Positions 8,101 through 12,979 of a stretch of 14,649 nt of DNA are shown piece after piece (position 1 is the stretch's first letter; each line of letters starts with the position of its first letter). This stretch comes from JAPLKX01 sp035530195 (lineage in GTDB: Bacteria > Hydrogenedentota > Hydrogenedentia > Hydrogenedentales > SLHB01), in the NCBI GenBank assembly GCA_035530195.1, contig DATKVG010000127.1, forward strand, positions 1-14,649. The letters are read 5' to 3'. The notes under the pieces were generated by a model, which was not told the DNA's origin, searched no databases, and was given only the letters and a program-made list of their open reading frames with translations. A program made the translations under genes and the position numbers.

Positions 8101-8399
8101 GCGCGATTTTCCTGACTTCGGCCACGACGGTCGGCGGGCTGTCGATGCTGATCCTGTCGCGCGACATGCAGGCCCAGTGGCTCAAACCGATGGCGGTGTC
8201 GCTGGCGGTGGGGCTTATCTTCAGCACGGTGCTGACCCTCGTTTTCCTGCCGGTACTGCTGGCGCTGTTCAACGACCTGCGCCGGGGCGCCCATTATGTT
8301 ATTCATGGACGGCTGCCATTGCCGGAAGAAGTTGAGCCCGCTTGTTGCGAGGCTCCTGCGAATGATTTTTCATCCGGCGCGGTTATAGAAGGTAAATAG
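5187..8399 (+). CDS. RND multidrug-type efflux permease (AcrB/MexB superfamily)
   Basis: At 1070 residues it has full family length. The architecture is TM1 (about 13-31), a large periplasmic loop, TM2-6 (starting at GIQGLIIVIILLFLLLDARL), TM7, a second periplasmic loop, and TM8-12 (from KIGFPMALFVIFVIIATIF). The TM4 proton-relay pair is intact (LGMLVDDAIVVGE, Asp397-Asp398). In TM10 the position equivalent to the AcrB Lys-Asn pair reads Asn940-Asp941 (AGVVVNDAIVLVD), a variant seen in some RND branches. The substrate cannot be read from sequence. The protein uses proton-motive force to export drugs, lipids or other amphiphiles through the adaptor and TolC-like partner encoded next to it. The start overlaps the adaptor stop (ATGA at 5187-5190). 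Gene order matches a classical MarR-controlled tripartite pump. Confidence 0.95.
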   Translation: MNKLMGAFIRNNVFATALTIVLIVGGAVALKMMVREFFPEISIDHILVDVPYPGADPEEVEEGISRKIEESLDTVEGIKRYTTVSAENFSHAFIEVAENYDSSSVYDKVRNAVDSISTFPVDAEKPIISELVFRHEVVVVALSGEFPERTLKEWAEEIKDELQRLPYVSQVAVLGTRDYEVGIEVSEARLREYGLTFSQVASAVRRGSLNLAGGVLRTTGEEIRLRTVGRKYTAEDFAKIVLLARPSGEIITLDRIADIRDEFTEDPVYGEFNGQRAVMVGVFKTKEEDAIAIAEEVRQYAAEKQLELPEGAGISLWADNAYLIQDRLNMLRRNGIQGLIIVIILLFLLLDARLSFWVSMGIPISFGGALAVMYMHGDTLNMISLFGLIMVLGMLVDDAIVVGEAIHYHRMNGLKPFDAALKGVTEVALPVLGAVTTTIIAFMPLMFVGGIMGKFIRIVPIAVIACLAISLFESLFLLPAHLNRLPELVRHPANHRPHPLLRFRWAFSNAMDWFIVRVYAPFLDRTLRHRYIALAAAAAVTLITLGLFTGGFIKFETFSEVDGNDLSASVEFPAGTPISVTENAVARLRDALERVAEKTKTSSGKPLLANVYAVSGQSGDGFEQKTGSNRGQVRTELLRTEERGIHSEEIKIMWEREVSAIPGALSLTFAGISAGPPGAPIEVWLQGEDMSVLLAGSAEIKEKLKTYDGVYQIQDDYRPGKTEVRLNLKPEARTLGLMLEDLARQVFAGYYGEEAVRIQRGRDDVRVRVRYTEGERRQLAEFERIRIRTPLGMEVPLLSVADVEYGEGYSSITRINGLRRVAVTAEIDTTKANAEEVLADLDSGFLPDLQKRLGFIYSFEGAQTESREALDSLKIGFPMALFVIFVIIATIFRSYLQPVVIMFSVPFGLMGAVYGHLMFGLTVTLMSLFGMVALAGVVVNDAIVLVDHLNTTLRSKVPFYDALRKSGMRRFRAIFLTSATTVGGLSMLILSRDMQAQWLKPMAVSLAVGLIFSTVLTLVFLPVLLALFNDLRRGAHYVIHGRLPLPEEVEPACCEAPANDFSSGAVIEGK

Positions 8400-8404
8400 G
8401 AGGG
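8398..8404 (+). promoter_or_regulatory. Strong ribosome binding site deciding the TolC-like start
   Basis: AGGAGGG overlaps the end of the permease gene (its TAG is 8397-8399). It lies 9 bases before ATG 8414, favouring that start over the in-frame TTG immediately before it at 8411. Confidence 0.6.
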
Positions 8405-8413
8405 AACCTTTTG

Positions 8414-10054
8414 ATGCACCCGCGGCTATCCGCCTTTGTCGCAACCGTGTTTGGCGCGCTGGCGGTTTTGCTTATTGCGCAAGTGGCGCCGGCGCAGCCG
8501 CCCATTGCGCCCGTCGAGAATCAGGCCGCGCCTGTAGAACAGCCGGCGGGTTCTCCCGGCGCGACTGCGGAATCCGAGCTGGGCGTGCCGCCCGTTGCAC
8601 AAACGACCGTCCGCGAGTCGATGCCCGAGGTACCGCCCGTAATCGGCCTCGCAAACGCGCAGGAATTGGCTTTGCGTAATAACCCGTCGCTGCAGGCGGC
8701 AGAGGCGCGGATCCGCCAGGCCCGGGCCCGGGTGCGGCAAGCGGTGTCCGCGTATTTCCCGCAAGTCGACACTTCATTTACGGCCACACGCACCCATCTG
8801 GCGGAAAACCTGCTCAAGACCGGCCGGCAGGCGGCATTTAACGCGCCGCTCGCCCCGCTCCAGTCTCAACTTCAACAGGTCCTGGCCGGGCAGGCGTCGC
8901 TGGGCGACCCTGCGACATTTGTGCCGCAGGCACTGAGCGCGGGTGCGGCGGCGGTCACGGCGAGAAACGCCGTCCCGGACACGGTCGAGAATTACGAAGC
9001 CGCCGTAACGGCGACCTGGCTGATTTTCGACGGGTTCGGAAGGTGGTTTACGAACGCGGCGGCCCGGTTTGGATTGCGCCAGAACGAAGCGTCGTTCCAC
9101 GAGAGCCAGCGGCTTCTTCTCAATGCGGTTGCCGGCGCGTTTTACAACGTCCAGTTTCAGCGCGAAAACGTCAGAATTGCCGAAGCCGACCAAGGCTACA
9201 ACGAGCGCCTGCTAAAGGACGCCAAGGCGCGAAGGCGCGTGGGGTCGGGATCGCTGAGCGACGAGTTGAACTTCGAGATCCGGATGCGGGCGGCCGAGGC
9301 GGCCGTGCTGCAGGCCCAGAACGGGTACACGGTTGCCCTGGTGGGGCTCGCGGCCCTGATGGGGTTGCCGGATGCCGGACTGCCCGCGGGGACCGAGGTC
9401 GCTGAGCTTGCCAGCGAGTCGCCGGAAGAACTCGAGGAGCCGCCCGCGCTCGACGAGTTGCTCGCATCCGCCGATCGGCGCCGTCCGGATTTGGCGGCGG
9501 CGCGGTTCGGCATGAAGACGGCCCATGCGGCGGTCGGCATCAACCGGGCGCAGTACTTTCCCACGGCCGCGGCTTTTGCGTCGCGTAACGCACAACGGGG
9601 CAACAACGCGAAGTTCGAACAAGACGATTTCGCCAGCACGATCGGCGTCAGCGTATCGTATGACCTGTTTACGGGGTTCAGGCGGAAGGCGCAGGTGGCC
9701 GAGGCGCGCGCCGCCGAAGATGAGGCGCAGCGGCTGCTCCAAAATGCCGAGATCAACGCCTATTCCGAGGTGCGCCAGGCGCTCAACGATGTCTTGACCA
9801 GCAAGCGGGAGCTCGTACTGGAGCGGTTGAACATGGCGAACGTCGAGCGCAACCGCGCGCTTGTCGAGCGTGAGTATGAAGTGGGGCAGGCGTCGCTGGT
9901 GCGCCTGAATGAAGCGCAGCGCGATTTGATCCAGGCGCAGGGGCGGCTGGTGTTTGCTCGCGTTTCGCTGCGTCAGGCGTGGTTCGCCCTCAAAACGGCC
10001 ACGGGCGAGAGTGTTGTGCCCTACATAAACGAATCCGCCAAAGCCGCAGAGTAA
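8414..10054 (+). CDS. TolC-family outer membrane efflux protein
   Basis: This 546-residue protein is the outer-membrane exit duct of the pump. A Sec signal peptide spans about 1-27 (hydrophobic core VFGALAVLLIAQ, cleavage likely after APA). An unusual Pro/Ala/Glu-rich linker follows (about 28-76). Two OEP repeats are then visible. The first is LANAQELALRNNPSLQAAEARIRQARARVRQAVSAYFPQVD (about 79-119) with its coiled-coil half. The second starts near LLASADRRRPDLAAARFGMKTAHAAVGINRAQYFP and ends with long amphipathic helices (SEVRQALNDVLTSKRELVLERLNMANVERN). Total length is somewhat above the usual 430-500 because of the linker. The gene follows the permease after 14 bases with its own strong Shine-Dalgarno, completing the tripartite operon. 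No clear intrinsic terminator follows. Confidence 0.92.
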   Translation: MHPRLSAFVATVFGALAVLLIAQVAPAQPPIAPVENQAAPVEQPAGSPGATAESELGVPPVAQTTVRESMPEVPPVIGLANAQELALRNNPSLQAAEARIRQARARVRQAVSAYFPQVDTSFTATRTHLAENLLKTGRQAAFNAPLAPLQSQLQQVLAGQASLGDPATFVPQALSAGAAAVTARNAVPDTVENYEAAVTATWLIFDGFGRWFTNAAARFGLRQNEASFHESQRLLLNAVAGAFYNVQFQRENVRIAEADQGYNERLLKDAKARRRVGSGSLSDELNFEIRMRAAEAAVLQAQNGYTVALVGLAALMGLPDAGLPAGTEVAELASESPEELEEPPALDELLASADRRRPDLAAARFGMKTAHAAVGINRAQYFPTAAAFASRNAQRGNNAKFEQDDFASTIGVSVSYDLFTGFRRKAQVAEARAAEDEAQRLLQNAEINAYSEVRQALNDVLTSKRELVLERLNMANVERNRALVEREYEVGQASLVRLNEAQRDLIQAQGRLVFARVSLRQAWFALKTATGESVVPYINESAKAAE

Positions 10055-10082
10055 ATCCCATTGCGACGCCCCCCGGCCGCAC

Positions 10083-10121
10083 TACCGTGTCTCCTTGACT
10101 TCCCACGACCTCAACACGGTA
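10083..10121. promoter_or_regulatory. Inverted repeat around the DprE1-like promoter
   Basis: TACCGTGT (10083-10090) and ACACGGTA (10114-10121) form a perfect 8-bp inverted repeat with a 23-base spacer. The -35 lies inside the spacer and the -10 overlaps the right arm. It could be an operator, or a stem that terminates or attenuates read-through from the pump operon; no T-run follows. Confidence 0.35.
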
Positions 10122-10125
10122 CACT
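10095..10125 (+). promoter_or_regulatory. Promoter for a probably leaderless DprE-like mRNA
   Basis: A -35 TTGACT (10095-10100) and a -10 TACACT (10120-10125) stand 19 bases apart, a longer spacer than ideal. The -10 ends 6 bases before ATG 10132, so transcription would start at or next to the A of the start codon. No Shine-Dalgarno precedes that ATG. This is the TANNNT-then-ATG arrangement known from leaderless mRNAs in other phyla. Confidence 0.4.
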
Positions 10126-10131
10126 TCATCC

Positions 10132-11505
10132 ATGGAACCATTTGCCGTTCAGAAACTTTCGGGTTGGGGGCGCTATCCTGTCGAAGAGTGCCGCGTATAC
10201 CGGCCCGAAAAGCGGCGGGCGGCTTGTGACATATTGCGTACGTGCGCGGGTTCACTGATTGCGCGTGGGCTTGGTCGCAACTACGGCGATGCGGCGATCA
10301 ATGGCGGGGGAGCCGTCCTGGATTACACGCGGCTGAACCGGATGCTTTCGTTCGAGGCGGATGCCGGCATTTTGGAATGCGAAGCGGGCGTGAGCCTGGC
10401 CGAGATCCTCGATGTGTTCGTGCCGCGCGGGTTTTTCCTGCCCGTACTGCCGGGGACGAAGTTCGTCACGGTCGGCGGCGCCATCGCCAACGACGTCCAC
10501 GGCAAGAACCATCACGTGGATGGCACCTTCTCGAGGTATGTGGATCAACTGACGCTGCTGACGCCGGCCGGGGAGACGATGACCTGTTCGCCGTCGGAGA
10601 ACAGCGAGGCATTTTGGGCGACGGCGGGCGGGATTGGGCTGACGGGGCTGATTTTGTCGGCGCGGCTGCGGCTGCGGCCGGTGCAGACGGCGTATGTGAA
10701 GGCCGATTACGTTCGGGCGTCGAACATCGAGGAAGCGCTGGCGGCGATGAATCAGTCGGACGAGCGGTACACGTATTCGGTGGCGTGGGTCGATTGCCTG
10801 AGCAAAGGGGCGAGGCTGGGCCGGTCGGTCCTGATGCGAGGCAATCCGGCGGCGCCGGGCGAAGTTCCGCGCGGCTCAGACCCGCTGCGGCCCCGGAAAA
10901 AACGGGCGAAAACCGTGCCGCTGGATTTCCCCGGGTTCGTGCTTAATCCGCTTTCGATCAAGGCGTTCAACTCGATGTTTTATGCGGTCCATCCCTCGGT
11001 TGAGGGAAGAATCGTCGATTTTGACACGTATTTCTGCCCGCTGGATTCGATCGGCCACTGGAACCGGATGTACGGCAAGAACGGGTTCGCACAGTTCCAG
11101 GCCACGTTCCCGTACAGCGACAGCGGGGGTCTTGTGTCCCTGCTGGAGTTGATCAGCCAGTCGTCTTGCGCGTCATTTTTGGCGGTGCTCAAACGAATGG
11201 GGGCCCAAGGGCCGGGGATGCTGTCGTATCCGTCCGAGGGCTATACGATCACGTTGGACATCCCGATGCGGCGCGACCTGGCGGCGCTCCTGCGCAAGAT
11301 GGAACGGCTCGTGCTCGAGCACGGCGGCCGAATGTACACGGCCAAGGACGCCACGGCGCTCCCGGAAACATTTGCCGCCATGTATCCGCGCCTCCACGAG
11401 TTCCGCGACGTAAAACGCCGGCTCGACCCCCAAAACCACTTCAGTTCGACGCAGTCGCGCCGGCTGGGCATCACGCCGGCCAGGGAGGGTGCGCATGGCG
11501 ACTGA
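10132..11505 (+). CDS. DprE1-like FAD oxidase (polyprenylphosphoryl-ribose 2'-oxidase family)
   Basis: In mycobacteria DprE1 oxidises decaprenylphosphoryl-ribose at C2' for DprE2 to reduce, giving the arabinose donor. This 457-residue protein matches DprE1 (recalled sequence) along its length: the N-terminal LSGWGR, the FAD-binding stretch ARGLGRNYGDAAINGGG, PVLPGTKFVTVGGAIANDVHGKNHH, EAFWATAGGIGLTG, EWNR-like HWNRMYGKNGFAQFQ, and the C-terminal GGRMYTAKDAT...AMYPRLHEFRDVKRRLDP. Tyr51, His123, Lys125 and Lys405 correspond to DprE1 Tyr60, His132, Lys134 and Lys418. Thr374 stands where M. tuberculosis has Cys387 (IT-L-DIP versus IC-V-DFP). The start ATG aligns with the start of known homologues but has no ribosome binding site. 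The gene overlaps the DprE2-like gene by 11 bases. The substrate is inferred; other prenyl-linked sugars are possible. Confidence 0.88.
   Translation: MEPFAVQKLSGWGRYPVEECRVYRPEKRRAACDILRTCAGSLIARGLGRNYGDAAINGGGAVLDYTRLNRMLSFEADAGILECEAGVSLAEILDVFVPRGFFLPVLPGTKFVTVGGAIANDVHGKNHHVDGTFSRYVDQLTLLTPAGETMTCSPSENSEAFWATAGGIGLTGLILSARLRLRPVQTAYVKADYVRASNIEEALAAMNQSDERYTYSVAWVDCLSKGARLGRSVLMRGNPAAPGEVPRGSDPLRPRKKRAKTVPLDFPGFVLNPLSIKAFNSMFYAVHPSVEGRIVDFDTYFCPLDSIGHWNRMYGKNGFAQFQATFPYSDSGGLVSLLELISQSSCASFLAVLKRMGAQGPGMLSYPSEGYTITLDIPMRRDLAALLRKMERLVLEHGGRMYTAKDATALPETFAAMYPRLHEFRDVKRRLDPQNHFSSTQSRRLGITPAREGAHGD
11483..11489 (+). promoter_or_regulatory. Ribosome binding site deciding the DprE2-like start
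   Basis: GGGAGGG lies inside the end of the DprE1-like gene, 5 bases before ATG 11495. An in-frame GTG at 11489 overlaps this motif and is therefore an unlikely start. Confidence 0.55.
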
Positions 11506-12256
11506 ACCCGCGGGCGGCAAAGGCGTTGTCATTCTCGGGGCGACCTCGGCGATCGCGCGGGCCGCCGCAATCGAGCTTGGGCAGCGGGGTTACGACCTGA
11601 TCCTGGCGTCGCGCGATACCGAGGAGAACCAGGCGGTCGCGTCAGACGTCGAGGTGCGTACGGGCGCGAAGGTGGCGGCGTTCCCATTCGAGGCCGAGGA
11701 CATGTCGAGCCACCCGGCCTTTTTCACGCGGTGCCGCGACCATTTCGGCGGCGGGCTTGCGGGCGTCATCCTGTGTTTCGGTTATCTCGACGACCAGAAG
11801 GCCGCCGAGCGGGATTTTTCCATCGCCCGCAGGATCATTGACGTCAACTACACCGGCGCCGTGTCGATCCTCGAATTGTTCGCGGGCCATTTCGAGGAAC
11901 GCAGAAAGGGGTTCATTTGCGCGGTGTCCTCGGTCGCGGGCGACCGAGGCCGCCTAACCAACTACATGTACTGCTCGGCCAAAGCCGGCTTGACCACATA
12001 CCTCGAGGGGCTGCGCAACCGGCTGTTCCGGTCGGGCGTGCCCGTTACGACCGTGAAGCCGGGGTTTGTCGATACAAAAATGACGTTCGGCAAGCCCAAC
12101 CTCATGCTGGTTGCCCCCGCCGAAAAGGCCGCAAAAGATATCGTCAAAGCCGCGCTGAAAGGCAAGGACGTCATCTACACCCCCTGGTTCTGGCGCTACA
12201 TCATGCTCATCATCCAACACGTGCCCGAAACCATCTTCAAACGCCTCAAACTGTAA
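11495..12256 (+). CDS. DprE2-like short-chain dehydrogenase (2'-keto reductase partner)
   Basis: This 253-residue SDR matches mycobacterial DprE2 (recalled sequence) end to end. It has the nucleotide-binding GATSAIARA near the N-terminus (about 15-23; the last Gly of the usual motif is Ala), VILCFGYLDD, the structural Asn in DVNYTGAVS (Asn118), the catalytic Ser146 (AVSSVAGDRGR) and the Tyr159-x3-Lys163 motif (YCSAK). The C-terminal tail RYIMLIIQHVPETIFKRLKL is the DprE2 signature end and suggests membrane association. Its expected role is NAD(P)H-dependent reduction of the 2'-keto intermediate made by the upstream oxidase, yielding the arabinose epimer. The 11-base overlap with that gene implies coupled translation and a stoichiometric pair. 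A generic SDR is less likely given the neighbour and the tail. Confidence 0.88.
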   Translation: MATEPAGGKGVVILGATSAIARAAAIELGQRGYDLILASRDTEENQAVASDVEVRTGAKVAAFPFEAEDMSSHPAFFTRCRDHFGGGLAGVILCFGYLDDQKAAERDFSIARRIIDVNYTGAVSILELFAGHFEERRKGFICAVSSVAGDRGRLTNYMYCSAKAGLTTYLEGLRNRLFRSGVPVTTVKPGFVDTKMTFGKPNLMLVAPAEKAAKDIVKAALKGKDVIYTPWFWRYIMLIIQHVPETIFKRLKL

Positions 12257-12306
12257 CAGTGTCGACTTCCGGCAGAGCCGCTTTTACAAAACTCCAACAA
12301 CCAAAA

Positions 12307-12374
12307 GCGAAAAACGGGGACGGACTCACTTTTTTCGGCCGTTTGAAAAAAGGGTGTCTGTCCCCGCTTTTCGC
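12307..12374. repeat. REP-like long hairpin between convergent genes
   Basis: The arms 12307-12336 and 12345-12374 are nearly complementary over 30 bases with a few mismatches and an 8-base loop (GGCCGTTT). The core is CGGGGACGGACTCAC on the left and GTGTCTGTCCCCG on the right. GGGGACAGACAC-type hairpins are known as dispersed REP elements, often linked to REP-associated (IS200-like Y1) transposases in environmental genomes; this is from memory. The position after the DprE2-like gene and after the convergent cytochrome gene, plus T-runs in both arms, suggests it also acts as a two-way terminator. Confidence 0.65.
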
Positions 12375-12388
12375 GCCCGCTTTTCGCG
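12365..12388. repeat. 11-bp tandem repeat at the REP edge
   Basis: CGCTTTTCGCG occurs at 12365-12375 and again at 12378-12388, separated by CC. The first copy contains the terminal part of the REP right arm, so the second looks like a partial duplication of the element's edge. Confidence 0.5.
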
Positions 12389-12397
12389 GCCTTTGCG

Positions 12398-12730
12398 TCA
12401 CAAGGTTGTTGGTTTTTTCTGCGGGTAGGCGGTTTCGAGGTGCTTGACGATCAGCGCGGCGTTTTCGGGAGTTATTTTTGCCCCGTGCTGGATCATCCGG
12501 TCGACGAGTTCTTTCCATGGGGTTTTGCCGGAGTAGGCGACGGCTTTTTCGATCCTGTGGCACGCCGAGCAGGACTGCTTGAACAGTTCCGCGGGGTCGG
12601 CGGCGGGCCCAGCGGACGCTTTTTCACCGGGCTCGGCCACGGGTTGAGGTTTTGCGCCGCAACCCGCACCCAGGATGGCTGTCAGAATGGCGACCAACAG
12701 AACCATGACAAACGCTGACGTGCGACCCAT
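12398..12730 (-). CDS. Small monohaem c-type cytochrome, possible lipoprotein
   Basis: The 110-residue protein has a hydrophobic export signal (about 5-22) ending in LGAGC. Cys24 could be lipidated, although Gly at -3 makes the lipobox imperfect. A Pro/Ala/Glu-rich spacer (about 26-46) leads to a compact haem domain with Cys54-x2-Cys57-His58 (SCSACHRIE). Then follow the W72-x3-V-x2-M79 helix and ITPENAALIVKHLETAYP, a pattern common in short cytochromes c where the Met near 79 can be the distal ligand. It would carry electrons in the periplasm. No oxidase, dehydrogenase or haem-maturation gene lies beside it, so its partner is unknown. Start ATG 12728-12730 is preceded by AAGGGG, and a good promoter lies upstream. 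Confidence 0.82.
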   Translation of the reverse strand: MGRTSAFVMVLLVAILTAILGAGCGAKPQPVAEPGEKASAGPAADPAELFKQSCSACHRIEKAVAYSGKTPWKELVDRMIQHGAKITPENAALIVKHLETAYPQKKPTTL

Positions 12731-12765
12731 AAGGTTCCCCTTTCGTTTTCGCTCCGGTTGGGGCG

Positions 12766-12795
12766 ATTATGCCGATTTCTGCCGAGGGGTGGCAA
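12766..12795 (-). promoter_or_regulatory. Promoter of the cytochrome gene
   Basis: On the minus strand, -35 TTGCCA (12790-12795) and -10 CATAAT (12766-12771) each match five of six consensus bases and are 18 bases apart. The predicted start near 12759 gives a leader of about 29 bases containing AAGGGG before the ATG. Confidence 0.5.
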
Positions 12796-12819
12796 ATAGA
12801 ATCTGTGGGAGGCTTCATC

Positions 12820-12902
12820 CGTCCCTCCGGGACTTTGCATGGGGGCGTGTCTGAACCCAGGACTGGCGTCCTGGGCTACTGTCAAGCGTCCCTCCGGGAC
12901 TT
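12820..12902. repeat. Dispersed hairpin-repeat unit (CGTCCCTCCGGGACTT pair plus CCCAGGAC palindrome)
   Basis: CGTCCCTCCGGGACTT occurs at 12820-12835 and 12887-12902, each holding the palindrome GTCCC-TCC-GGGAC. Between them, CCCAGGAC (12856-12863) and GTCCTGGG (12868-12875) form a perfect 8-bp stem with a 4-base loop. The unit lies upstream of both divergent promoters and has no coding potential. From memory, very similar CCCAGGAC-TGGC-GTCCTGGG blocks are scattered through planctomycete-like genomes; function unknown. Confidence 0.65.
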
Positions 12903-12923
12903 TTGGCTTTCTGAACGGGCGTG

Positions 12924-12952
12924 TTGCCGCGGGGGCGCCGTGCCCTTATACT
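12924..12952 (+). promoter_or_regulatory. Promoter of the GH109-like gene
   Basis: -35 TTGCCG (12924-12929, 4 of 6) and -10 TATACT (12947-12952, 5 of 6) are separated by an ideal 17 bases. The predicted start near 12959 gives a ~20-base leader with GGAGGG (12969-12974) before the ATG. Confidence 0.5.
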
Positions 12953-12979
12953 GGCGGAATCAACCGATGGAGGGCGCAC

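Noticed and set aside
10242..10946. Plus-strand open frame of 234 codons inside the DprE1-like gene
   Set aside because: Out-of-frame shadow; composition is Arg/Gly/Ala-rich and the DprE1 match in the other frame is continuous.
12820..12902. Possible CRISPR-like repeat pair
   Set aside because: Only two copies of a short palindromic 16-mer with a hairpin between them, no regular array and no cas genes.
12839..12979. In-frame N-terminal extension of the GH109-like protein from an upstream ATG
   Set aside because: It crosses hairpin repeats and the candidate promoter, lacks a ribosome binding site, and would bury the Tat signal; GGAGGG precedes ATG 12980.
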